Shown in pieces: positions 25,483-32,868 of a stretch of DNA of 64,000 nucleotides (its first letter is position 1; the number at the start of each line of letters is the position of its first letter). The DNA is taken from assembly GCF_900177805.1 (NCBI RefSeq), contig NZ_FXAX01000002.1, positions 124,001 through 188,000 of the forward strand, written 5' to 3'. A program made the translations under genes and the position numbers. The notes beneath the pieces were generated by a model. That model was not told the DNA's origin and made no database searches. It was given only the letters and a program-made list of their open reading frames with translations. The DNA comes from Fibrobacter sp. UWB13. GTDB taxonomy: Bacteria; Fibrobacterota; Fibrobacteria; Fibrobacterales; Fibrobacteraceae.

Positions 25483-26193
25483 ATGCAGCACAACAACACC
25501 AAGGCTACCGCCGCCCAGATCAACAACCTCATCGCCATTGCCCAGGCCGCCCCGAGCGAATACGCCCACGACAAGGCAATGTACACCCTTTGGGACATCT
25601 TCGGGGACTACGTCATGGCACTCGTCGCCAAGAACTCGTTCCAGATTTGCTCCGATTTTAACCTCAACGGCTGCAGCCCCAAGGAACGCAAGGCCAACCT
25701 GGCCGGTGACGCCTACATGGTCTTCTGCAAGGCTGTACAGGATTTCAACCCGACCTTGAAAGTTCCCTTCGAAGCGTTCTTCGCCCAAAAAATCAGCTGG
25801 CACATGGCTGACGAAAAGCGCAAAAACGCCAAGCGCGACAAAGTCGAAAAAGCCGAAAGCAGGCTGAAAAAAAACGATGACGAAGCCGACTCCATCATTG
25901 ACAACGGCGATATGAACCCATTCACCGGGGAACGCAACGTGCTCGAAAGCGACTACGAACAGTGCGAAATCATCGACATCATCAGGCACCGCCTCGCCAA
26001 CAGCCCCAAGATGCTCAAGGCATTCGACACCATGTACGAGGTGAGCCGCAATTGCGACAAGTACACCGACGTCGAAGTCGCCGAAGCGCTGCACTGCACC
26101 CGCGCCAACACGGGAAAGATCAAGAAGAACATTTGCAAGTTTTTGATTGACTGCGGGCTCGAAGACGAATGCCGCCTCCTCATGGCGGCGTAA
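25483..26193 (+). CDS. sigma-70-like regulator (module 2)
   Basis: The ATG at 25483 follows AAAGGAG. The 236-residue product opens like sigma region 2 (INNLIAIAQAAPSEYAHDKA) and continues with GDAYMVFCKAVQDFNPTLKV and FEAFFAQKISWHMADEKR, which match the order of sigma-70 region 2.1-2.4. A charged linker follows, and the C-terminus has a helix-turn-helix like region 4 (DVEVAEALHCTRANTGKIKK). It is probably an alternative sigma factor or a derived regulator. The conserved upstream palindrome suggests autoregulation, which is inference. No anti-sigma gene is adjacent. Confidence 0.75.
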   Translation: MQHNNTKATAAQINNLIAIAQAAPSEYAHDKAMYTLWDIFGDYVMALVAKNSFQICSDFNLNGCSPKERKANLAGDAYMVFCKAVQDFNPTLKVPFEAFFAQKISWHMADEKRKNAKRDKVEKAESRLKKNDDEADSIIDNGDMNPFTGERNVLESDYEQCEIIDIIRHRLANSPKMLKAFDTMYEVSRNCDKYTDVEVAEALHCTRANTGKIKKNICKFLIDCGLEDECRLLMAA

Positions 26194-26242
26194 CGCCTAG
26201 TCAATAACGTAAAATTCCATAGTAACCTCCTAGTTGAAAAAG

Positions 26243-26270
26243 CCCGGTGGCCGTCAGGTCATCGGGTTTT
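26243..26270 (+). terminator. terminator of the sigma-like gene
   Basis: CCCGGTGGCC, loop GTCA, GGTCATCGGG, TTTT. It follows the sequence CCTCCTAGTTGAA, as does the terminator at 28181-28214. A third relative is at 29286-29317. Confidence 0.85.
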
Positions 26271-26291
26271 GTCATAGTAAAATGCGCCTTA

Positions 26292-26320
26292 TTGACTTTC
26301 CTTTTGCCTATTCATATATT
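26292..26320 (+). promoter_or_regulatory. sigma-70-type promoter of the candidate RNA
   Basis: TTGACT, 17-base spacer, TATATT. The start point would be near 26327. No ORF begins behind it before 26646. Confidence 0.6.
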
Positions 26321-26326
26321 TATCCT

Positions 26327-26541
26327 CGTATTTCGACAATCCTCGTGACAGTCGGCATAGGCCTATGGCCCGTACGTGCATCCGCGACGAGGCGCATCCA
26401 CATTCTTGTAGATGTTGTTGGATAGCTGGCAGGAGAAACAGCCTGCTCGAGTGCGCAGATTAAACTGCGCCAAGTAACGCCGAGGAAAACCCTCGCCAAC
26501 AGCACCGCAAGAGCATCCCATTTCCACGCGAATCGTGGAAA
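26327..26541 (+). ncRNA. candidate structured RNA
   Basis: This gene-free stretch is far more GC-rich than the flanking intergenic DNA and holds a chain of stems: CCTCGT pairs with ACGAGG, CATAGGCCTATG is a palindrome, ATCCA pairs with TGGAT, GCAGG with CCTGC, GCGCAG with CTGCGC around ATTAAA, CGAGG with CCTCG, and TTTCCACG with CGTGGAAA. A promoter-like site lies just upstream. I see no match to RNase P, tmRNA, 6S or a known riboswitch. The end point is approximate; no U-run terminator is visible. Confidence 0.45.
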
Positions 26542-26602
26542 TTTCCCAAGAACAAGACAAAAATCAAATGAACCATATTCATTTGATATATTGCAATACG
26601 TA

Positions 26603-26631
26603 TTGACATCAGTCTATACATTTTCTATAAT
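26603..26631 (+). promoter_or_regulatory. perfect consensus sigma-70 promoter
   Basis: TTGACA, exactly 17 bases, TATAAT, 15 bases before the DUF4258 gene. Such a fully consensus promoter is what a self-repressed toxin-antitoxin operon often has. Confidence 0.8.
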
Positions 26632-26645
26632 AAAGAGGGTAATAG

Positions 26646-26888
26646 ATGAATATTACAAAACACGCTTTTGAAAGAATGCGTGAAAGAGGCTTTACCGTAG
26701 AAATGCTTGGAAAAGTACTGCGGAGAAAAGACCTAGTACGGGATCCATCCGATAAAGAAGGTGTATCTAAAATCACATCCGAAGTTGACAATCATTTTTG
26801 GACATTAATTGTTTCTGACGATTTAAAAACTTTGATAACCGTAAGGAGAGCTCATGAAGATGAAGAGAAAAAAGCCCGAAAAGGTTAA
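26646..26888 (+). CDS. DUF4258-family protein, probable toxin
   Basis: The 80-residue basic protein begins MNITKHAFERMRERGFTVEM, the DUF4258 start in which a helix with HAxxRMxxR precedes a small beta sheet (TLIVSDDLKTLITVRRAHED). DUF4258 proteins resemble the RelE/BrnT-type small ribonuclease toxins. The next gene, a ribbon-helix-helix-like protein, overlaps it by 35 bases, the usual layout of a type II toxin-antitoxin pair with the toxin first. Toxicity is inferred, not shown. Confidence 0.72.
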   Translation: MNITKHAFERMRERGFTVEMLGKVLRRKDLVRDPSDKEGVSKITSEVDNHFWTLIVSDDLKTLITVRRAHEDEEKKARKG

Positions 26889-27189
26889 ACTGCCCAAGGG
26901 TTTCAAGCTGGTTGATGATTTTCTTTCTAAGGAAGAAATTGAGGCTCTTGAAAACGACACCACAATGAGAGATCCGATAATCATCACCGGAGGACACGAG
27001 TCGGAAACTATCGAGGAATCCATAGCACGCATCAGCCGTGCCATAGCCGAAGCCAAGGAAGAAAAGAAAATGTATTCCATAAGGCTCAAGGTCAAAACAG
27101 TGGACGCAATCAAACGCAAAGCTGCAGCCGCAGGCATTCCATATCAAACCTATGTAAATGTATTGCTAGACAACGCCGCCTCAGCTTAG
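26854..27189 (+). CDS. CopG/BrnA-like antitoxin
   Basis: The 111-residue protein starts at an ATG with AAGGAGAG upstream, inside the end of the toxin gene. The charged N-terminal and central parts (KLVDDFLSKEEIEALEN and a helix rich in Glu/Ala) would wrap the toxin, and the C-terminus MYSIRLKVKTVDAIKRKAAA followed by IPYQTYVNVLLDN is a ribbon-helix-helix DNA-binding domain. It probably neutralises the DUF4258 toxin and represses the shared consensus promoter. Confidence 0.75.
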   Translation: MKMKRKKPEKVKLPKGFKLVDDFLSKEEIEALENDTTMRDPIIITGGHESETIEESIARISRAIAEAKEEKKMYSIRLKVKTVDAIKRKAAAAGIPYQTYVNVLLDNAASA

Positions 27190-27198
27190 AGAATCATC

Positions 27199-27225
27199 AA
27201 ATCGTCAGCCACCGGCTGGCGATTT
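27199..27225 (+). terminator. terminator of the toxin-antitoxin pair
   Basis: AAATCGTCAGCC, ACC, GGCTGGCGATTT with one G-T pair, followed by further T. It also lies beyond the end of the convergent 27245 gene. Confidence 0.88.
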
Positions 27226-27244
27226 TTTCACATGGCGAAAAAAT

Positions 27245-27856
27245 TCATCCCCAATACCCTAGCCCGAAAAACACAAGGAAAACCGGAAGGATAAAAATCC
27301 ACACGCCCTGAAAATAATGCTCCAGGTCTGAATTGCTCATCGTGGAATGATCAATCAGCGAAATGACCAAATACCAAAGCCCGACGTAAGCCCAAACAGA
27401 GTGAGTCCCTGCAAAGATATACTTAAGCAACACATAGCCAAGTACAAATCCGACAACTGTCGGAGCCACTGCGGTTAACGAATGCTGCACAGCCTCCATG
27501 AACCATGGCCCCCTCGTACGGTAACTGATGTGGCCTAGGCGCCCACCATCATTTTCGAACATGCAGACTTCATTCACTTCCGCCCCTGTAATTACAGCGA
27601 ATATCAAATGAGACATCTCATGCACAAACGTCCCCGGAAACGTCACAAAATTCACGAAAAAGTACGCCAAATCGCGATTGAGCGACCCGATGAGCGACAC
27701 TTGCAAACGTTCAAGCCCAAATAAAATCAGCCCCGCAATGACAGGAGCCAACAAAACGACTATCGTCAAAACGGCACTGACAGCAGCAATGGCGCCGGGG
27801 CCATTCCCCCAGCCAAACCAGGCGACAACTTGAGCCATCGAAGGAAGCGCTACCAT
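27245..27856 (-). CDS. integral membrane protein with HExxH-type zinc motif (M50-like)
   Basis: Starting at ATG 27856 (GGAGG five bases upstream), the 203-residue protein has about five hydrophobic segments. The motif FVHEMSHLIFA in the second half of a membrane segment is an HExxH metallopeptidase signature, and GGRLGHISYRTRGP follows, as in M50B-like membrane proteins. It may be an intramembrane protease. A second zinc ligand motif of the NPDG type is not obvious, so activity is uncertain. Confidence 0.68.
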   Translation of the reverse strand: MVALPSMAQVVAWFGWGNGPGAIAAVSAVLTIVVLLAPVIAGLILFGLERLQVSLIGSLNRDLAYFFVNFVTFPGTFVHEMSHLIFAVITGAEVNEVCMFENDGGRLGHISYRTRGPWFMEAVQHSLTAVAPTVVGFVLGYVLLKYIFAGTHSVWAYVGLWYLVISLIDHSTMSNSDLEHYFQGVWIFILPVFLVFFGLGYWG

Positions 27857-28032
27857 GAAAACCTCCAAAAACACATATATAATAATATCGAAAAATCATA
27901 TTTGGGAGTAAACATGTTAAGCGTCAAATGAAAAAACAGCCCTTAACACTACCATTTTTTCTTTTTTGAGCTTTACATTCACTAGTTTCATTTCGATATA
28001 TAAGTAGAAACAACAATTAAAAGGAGTCCAAC

Positions 28033-28149
28033 ATGGCACGCACAAAGACTTACACCACCAAAGACGGCACAATAATTCTCCGCTACACAAAAGAAAAGAC
28101 TGTCATCTACAAAAACGGCAGGTGCTACGCCACAAAGGGTTGCAAGTAA
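28033..28149 (+). CDS. small basic protein (38 aa)
   Basis: A perfect AAGGAG lies seven bases before the ATG, the frame has good codon use, and a terminator follows 30 bases after the stop, so this is very probably a real small gene. The product MARTKTYTTKDGTIILRYTK continues to a cysteine-containing tail (GRCYATKGCK). Strongly basic, without hydrophobic segment; possibly nucleic-acid binding or a peptide. No family recognised. Confidence 0.7.
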   Translation: MARTKTYTTKDGTIILRYTKEKTVIYKNGRCYATKGCK

Positions 28150-28180
28150 AAAAGTCCTTAGCCTACCTCCTAGTTGAACG

Positions 28181-28214
28181 AAAAGCCCGGTGACCTTTGG
28201 ATCATCGGGCTTTT
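28181..28214 (+). terminator. terminator of the 38-aa gene
   Basis: AAAAGCCCGGTGA ... TCATCGGGCTTTT, preceded by CCTCCTAGTTGAA as at 26222-26236. Confidence 0.9.
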
Positions 28215-28294
28215 ATACACTTGGCTCTAAAAATTTTTGACAAACAGACATCTTTGATTTATCTTTTTGAAAAACAAGAAGGAATATTACCGTT

Positions 28295-29215
28295 ATGTCA
28301 TACGACATCAACACATATTGGAATAGTCTTGCCTACTCAGCAGGCAACCTAAAGAACCCCATCTACAAGTGGAGCTGTTTTAGTAACGCAAGCATAAACG
28401 AACTAAACGACTACATCCAAGATATCACAGAACAGTTGAATTCGTACGACTATTCTAAAGCCATATATCGATATGACGAAGATCGTGACACCTACTACAA
28501 AACAGGAACACCTATTGAAGCAAAAATTTTTGCAACCCTATTCCTGATTCGATGCGCACTTATCAACAGATGCTCTGATGACTGGGACCTCACGATTAGA
28601 CCAGAATACACCTCTGAAATCGGCCTTGATGATTTAAGTTCTAGCCAATGGGCATCCTTAATAAACACCGCAGAAAGTGTATTAGGAAGACCTCCCCTAG
28701 CACAAGACAACAACGCGTTCCACTACTGCGCACGCATTCTTGTTGAATCAGGCATTCCTCTAAGAGCCCTGCAAAATCCCAAATCCAAAATAGTAGAGGG
28801 ATTAAGAAGCATTTGGATTTTTCGCAATAGCATTCCCAATATCAGCGCATACAGCAAAGCAAAGAAAGATTTTGAGTCTACGGGAGTCTTAATGAAAAGA
28901 ACGGGATTCGTTTCACAAGTTCTTCCTCTACCGGGCGGTCGCAACGGATGCAGAGAATTCTTCGACACAGGATTAAACTTACTTGAACGAGCAATCGCTA
29001 TGCAGAAAAATGCAAGCAGTAACTTGGATGGCGTAACACTTTTCAAGAAACTTGGTTTCGAAAACCCCTCGCAACAAGCAATCGATTACATTTTCAATCT
29101 TAAAGATCAAACAAACATTCCACAGACCACATCCGATACGACAGACAAGAAAAAAGTCAGCCATCCAAGAATCCACAGAAAAATTTCTTTCACCTGGAAA
29201 GGAAAGATGCCCTAA
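28295..29215 (+). CDS. hypothetical protein (306 aa)
   Basis: A soluble, helix-rich protein with no signal peptide. Its central part is IEAKIFATLFLIRCALINRC and the C-terminus is basic (KKKVSHPRIHRKISFTWKGK), which could contact nucleic acid. No family recognised. It is convergent with the defence island's helicase gene and has its own terminator, so it may be a neighbour rather than a component. Codon use is A/T-rich like the island. Confidence 0.7.
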   Translation: MSYDINTYWNSLAYSAGNLKNPIYKWSCFSNASINELNDYIQDITEQLNSYDYSKAIYRYDEDRDTYYKTGTPIEAKIFATLFLIRCALINRCSDDWDLTIRPEYTSEIGLDDLSSSQWASLINTAESVLGRPPLAQDNNAFHYCARILVESGIPLRALQNPKSKIVEGLRSIWIFRNSIPNISAYSKAKKDFESTGVLMKRTGFVSQVLPLPGGRNGCREFFDTGLNLLERAIAMQKNASSNLDGVTLFKKLGFENPSQQAIDYIFNLKDQTNIPQTTSDTTDKKKVSHPRIHRKISFTWKGKMP

Positions 29216-29285
29216 GCTTAAGCGACACGGCTATATTAAACGCCGACATAATAAGTTCGAAATTTTCATTTTCTCTAGATTATTG

Positions 29286-29317
29286 AAAGCCCGGTGACCA
29301 TCTGATCATCGGGTTTT
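29286..29317 (+). terminator. terminator of the 306-aa gene
   Basis: AAAGCCCGGTGA ... TCATCGGGTTTT, third member of the terminator family seen at 26243 and 28181. Confidence 0.88.
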
Positions 29318-29351
29318 ATAATCATTATGACTTATTCATTTGTAAAACATC

Positions 29352-32135
29352 TTACCATTTGGCATTCTCTGTTTCGAAATACTTTATGATAGATTCATTT
29401 CCATCTGCAGTTGTCATAGTTGCAGCAAGATGACTTGCAGCACGTGACACGCCTACATAAAGATTTCTTCGCATCAACTCATTGGATTTTCCCTGAATTG
29501 CAGTGTCAATGTCATAGAAGAACGCAGCCTCAAATTCCATACCCTTAATCTCAGACAATCTGAAGACTCGGACAACTTCCTTCGAATCAAGAGTTTTGCC
29601 TCCCGTACAATCCACGACATCAATTCCTTTTAGGATATATGTATCTTCAATTTCCTCAATAAATTTCCCGACATCAACATCATCACCAACAAAAATTGCG
29701 ATAGATGGTAAAAGGTCGTATTTCTTATAAATATCCAAAATACGTTTACAAATCCATTCAACCTTTTGACTCATATCGTCACTAATCATCAAAATCGGTT
29801 TAGCGTCATCTTCCATTTTAATTTTTTTACTGTTGTATGCGGGATATTCACCAAGGCTGTCCTTGTAAAGATCCCTAGCCATATCAACAAGAGTCGGAGT
29901 TTGTCGATAACTGATATTCAGGGAGAACACTTCAAGATTCGGGAAAAGATCTCTTAACTCTTCCCAACTTTGAATTCCGTTTTTACGCATTCCCTGCATC
30001 AGATCACCGCTCAATGTAATCGATGAAAAATCATAGAAGCGGAATGATATCATACAATAATAATCCATCAACGTATAGTCCGTGGCTTCGTCAATACCAA
30101 TAATCGGACGACAAAATTCCTTATACGCCTTCGCTGATTTACCCTTCAATTCAAGAAACCTAGCTCTAAACTTGCGTCCAAAGGCATTGCTAAATGTGTA
30201 AAGAGCATTATTAACAAGCCCTATTAAAAGATTTTGCTCATCCGCATGCAGACATCTATTGCTATCCTTTCTGATTATTTTTTCAAGAAGCGCATTGTTG
30301 TACATTGAATCATTTTGCACAAGCATCTCTTTACGGAACAGCTTATACATTTGCGGAATTTTATTGATGAATAAATTTTCCGTACCACGACTAAAAGATG
30401 TAAAAATTTTAGAAAACAGTACATATTCGCCAATATTTTTCAGCGATTCTTCATCAACGGACTGTTCAATAAACGGCTCTACAATTTTATAGAGTTCCTG
30501 TTGGCGCCCTCTAATTCGTGCATTAGCGTCAACTTTTTTCAAGCCAATATTACGAATAAGTTTACGAACATTCGTATAAAGTTCAGTATCAAAATCAATT
30601 CGTTCTGCTTCTGATGATTCATCGTTTTCTTCAAGAACATCATCAGCAGCATCTTCGTCAGCATCATTATGCCACTGAGAGAACAAGTCCCTCAAGGAAG
30701 CCGAAACAGCATCATCTTTCATAATAGAACGCTTAACAGCAACTGAAAGGTCTTCAAGTTCTTCTTTAAGGATATCTTCTACAGATTTTACCGAATCATC
30801 ACGCTTTTCATAAAGCGCTTCTAAAAGCCGCATCAAAGAATTCAAATCAACAACATCATTCTTTTGGCAAATTTCCTTAAGATCCTTGGCTTCTCTAGAC
30901 CACACATAATCAGACACGTCTAAGGATACAATCTTGTCGCGTTTTTGTTTAATCTGGTCAATACAGAATTTTTCAAATGCGTCTATAGCTAATTTCGGTT
31001 GAAGAATGAGCAAGTCCCCGCTCCTATCCTTCCACTCAATAAATCTCGGATTTGCCGGATCTATGATGCCATATTCACGAAGCATCACCTTACGAAAACG
31101 TTCTATTGTACGAGTATTCGTTTCATTTGCATTTAGTTCTTCTTCATGCATATTATGACGAAGGAACTGAAGCAAAAGATCCGTCGGAGAAAAGAACAAC
31201 CATTGCTGGCTCCAGCGATGAGGATCATCGAAACGGCTTAGTTGATTATCAGAAAGTGGGGCTTCATATTCTTTTAACGACTCTTTGGAAAGTAAAAATT
31301 TTAATCTTTGAATGACCGTTGTAGTCTTACCAGTACCTGGTCCGCCATCAATAACAATAGGAATGCCATCATAAATATGTGAACGTTTCGCGTCTTCTTG
31401 ATACGGATCAAGAATATGCTGCGAACGGAGCATTACATTTTTATGAAGAATGTCTCTCTGTTTTTTAATATTTTCTTCCGCAGCAGCAATATTCTGTTGT
31501 ATGCGAGCAATTTCTTCTCTCCGTTCCCTTGCGTCCTGTTCTCTTTGAATTCGTTCCGCTTCAAGGCGAGCGCGTTCAGCCTCTTCAGCTCGAGCCTTCG
31601 CTTCAGCCTCTTCCTGTCTTAAACGTTCTTGTTCTCGTTGGAGAGCTTCCAGCTGATCCTGTTTTTCTTGAAGCTTAGCTTCCTCGCCCGCTTTAAAAGC
31701 AAGCAACTCATTCAATGAAGAATAGACATAATGATTTGCATCGCCAGCAAGACTAATCTGAACATCCTCAGCATTTTCACCAAAAGGCACATACACAGCA
31801 CGATTCACGGGCCTTACCGTTTTTATGCCTTTAGGGGCCTTATATTGAGTATCTACGCCCAACTGGCCAATCAAAGCTCTACCCAATAGTGTATTCTTAT
31901 ACACAGTTGTTCCAATATTCGGCTGAGCTTGCATACCAACAATTGTGGTTACATTACCAACGAAGTCATGTCCAAACTTAACAGTTTCATTCGCTTTGTT
32001 GGTCAAAAAATACGTAACATCGCCACCAGCTCTTTCACAATACACTCTTGCAACAGCACGGTTAGAATAGCCCTTGCTAAATTCATCACAAAGACGCTCT
32101 TTAATATTTTTCGCAATACCAATGATATCTTCCAT
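29352..32135 (-). CDS. SF1 (UvrD/Rep-like) DNA helicase with coiled coil
   Basis: The 927-residue protein has an N-terminal domain of about 145 residues, a long Glu/Arg-rich coiled coil (about 147-235) and then an SF1 helicase core. Walker A is GGPGTGKTT (264-272), Walker B is IGIDEATDYTLMDY, motif III ITLSGDLMQGM, motif IV SYRQTP, and the C-terminal motif VAVSRA-like segment is YVGVSRAASHLAA. It lies at the 3' end of the defence island, 123 bases behind the HNH gene and after a hairpin, so it may have its own promoter. Probably translocates or unwinds invading DNA. Confidence 0.9.
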   Translation of the reverse strand: MEDIIGIAKNIKERLCDEFSKGYSNRAVARVYCERAGGDVTYFLTNKANETVKFGHDFVGNVTTIVGMQAQPNIGTTVYKNTLLGRALIGQLGVDTQYKAPKGIKTVRPVNRAVYVPFGENAEDVQISLAGDANHYVYSSLNELLAFKAGEEAKLQEKQDQLEALQREQERLRQEEAEAKARAEEAERARLEAERIQREQDARERREEIARIQQNIAAAEENIKKQRDILHKNVMLRSQHILDPYQEDAKRSHIYDGIPIVIDGGPGTGKTTTVIQRLKFLLSKESLKEYEAPLSDNQLSRFDDPHRWSQQWLFFSPTDLLLQFLRHNMHEEELNANETNTRTIERFRKVMLREYGIIDPANPRFIEWKDRSGDLLILQPKLAIDAFEKFCIDQIKQKRDKIVSLDVSDYVWSREAKDLKEICQKNDVVDLNSLMRLLEALYEKRDDSVKSVEDILKEELEDLSVAVKRSIMKDDAVSASLRDLFSQWHNDADEDAADDVLEENDESSEAERIDFDTELYTNVRKLIRNIGLKKVDANARIRGRQQELYKIVEPFIEQSVDEESLKNIGEYVLFSKIFTSFSRGTENLFINKIPQMYKLFRKEMLVQNDSMYNNALLEKIIRKDSNRCLHADEQNLLIGLVNNALYTFSNAFGRKFRARFLELKGKSAKAYKEFCRPIIGIDEATDYTLMDYYCMISFRFYDFSSITLSGDLMQGMRKNGIQSWEELRDLFPNLEVFSLNISYRQTPTLVDMARDLYKDSLGEYPAYNSKKIKMEDDAKPILMISDDMSQKVEWICKRILDIYKKYDLLPSIAIFVGDDVDVGKFIEEIEDTYILKGIDVVDCTGGKTLDSKEVVRVFRLSEIKGMEFEAAFFYDIDTAIQGKSNELMRRNLYVGVSRAASHLAATMTTADGNESIIKYFETENAKW

Positions 32136-32230
32136 AAAGACCTCGTAGTAAAATGTTCTTCAATACAAAAATAATATAAATGTCACTTTTATTTATTCAA
32201 AAAAGTGCAATCATGGTAATAATCTAATAA

Positions 32231-32248
32231 GGCGTTCTTTTGAACGCC
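32231..32248 (-). terminator. hairpin after the HNH gene
   Basis: GGCGTTC, TTTT, GAACGCC. On the minus strand the tail is only moderately T-rich, so termination may be partial. Confidence 0.5.
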
Positions 32249-32258
32249 CTTAACATTA

Positions 32259-32807
32259 TCATTCTTTTTTAGCTCGTTTTATCATAGCTCTTAGCTCATC
32301 AGGCATATAGACTTCGTCACTTGCACCCGTTTTACCGTGTAGAGCAGTATGACAATTAGGGCATACAGGAATCAAATCCTTTATGGGATCTATCGCATGT
32401 GCTGATTTTGTTCTACAAAGCGGATCTATATGGTGGACCTCGATTTTCCCAGCAAATTCCGGCCCATAAAAAGTTGAAAAATCAAAACCACATATTTGGC
32501 ATTTATAACCAAAGTGTTTTAAGCAGGCTGCACGATTTTTGGGATCACGCTCATAGTCATGACTAAGAACATCGCGAACTTCACCATCTTTTGCATTATC
32601 AGTATTTTCAGGATTAGGATAATGAGAGTCAGGCGAAGAAGGAGGCGCCAATTCATAAGGCGGATTGAGTCCTAATTTAACAAATAGACCATTTTCCCAA
32701 ATACGAAGTTCTTTAGAAAAAAATATTTGCAGTTCATTTCGGACACTTGCATGATCCTGCACATTGGTAATGCCCGCAACAAATTTAATATAAAAATAAG
32801 TAGTCAA
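32259..32807 (-). CDS. HNH endonuclease, start uncertain
   Basis: The C-terminal half is a clear HNH nuclease: CQICGFDF, IEVHHIDPL, and IPVCPNCHTALHG give the two CxxC zinc pairs and the HH/N/H catalytic set. The N-terminal 90 residues (WENGLFVKLGLNPPYELAPP) match no domain I know. No ATG exists in frame upstream of the nuclease; the longest frame starts with TTG at 32807 without a good ribosome binding site. The gene may start at a GTG near 32762 or be a 5'-truncated allele. A strong terminator separates it from res. Confidence 0.75.
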   Translation of the reverse strand: MTTYFYIKFVAGITNVQDHASVRNELQIFFSKELRIWENGLFVKLGLNPPYELAPPSSPDSHYPNPENTDNAKDGEVRDVLSHDYERDPKNRAACLKHFGYKCQICGFDFSTFYGPEFAGKIEVHHIDPLCRTKSAHAIDPIKDLIPVCPNCHTALHGKTGASDEVYMPDELRAMIKRAKKE

Positions 32808-32822
32808 AAAAGCTCAATAGCC

Positions 32823-32851
32823 AAAGGGCTCCGCTCAAAGCGGAGCCCTTT
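32823..32851 (-). terminator. terminator of the Z1-DUF4420-mod-res operon
   Basis: A 13 bp perfect stem (AAAGGGCTCCGCT, loop, AGCGGAGCCCTTT) lies 18 bases past the res stop; on the minus strand a T-rich stretch follows after 10 bases. Confidence 0.85.
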
Positions 32852-32868
32852 ACTAAGGAAATATAAGC

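Noticed and set aside
26440-26520. Stretch GCCAAGTAACGCCGAGG with AAAACCC resembling part of RNase P RNA
   Set aside because: The universally conserved RNase P words such as GAGGAAAGTC and the ACAGAA-type segments are missing and the local stems pair differently, so the likeness is probably chance.
28295-29215. 306-aa gene as a component of the defence system
   Set aside because: Opposite strand, own terminator, no recognisable nucleic-acid enzyme motif; kept only as a neighbour.
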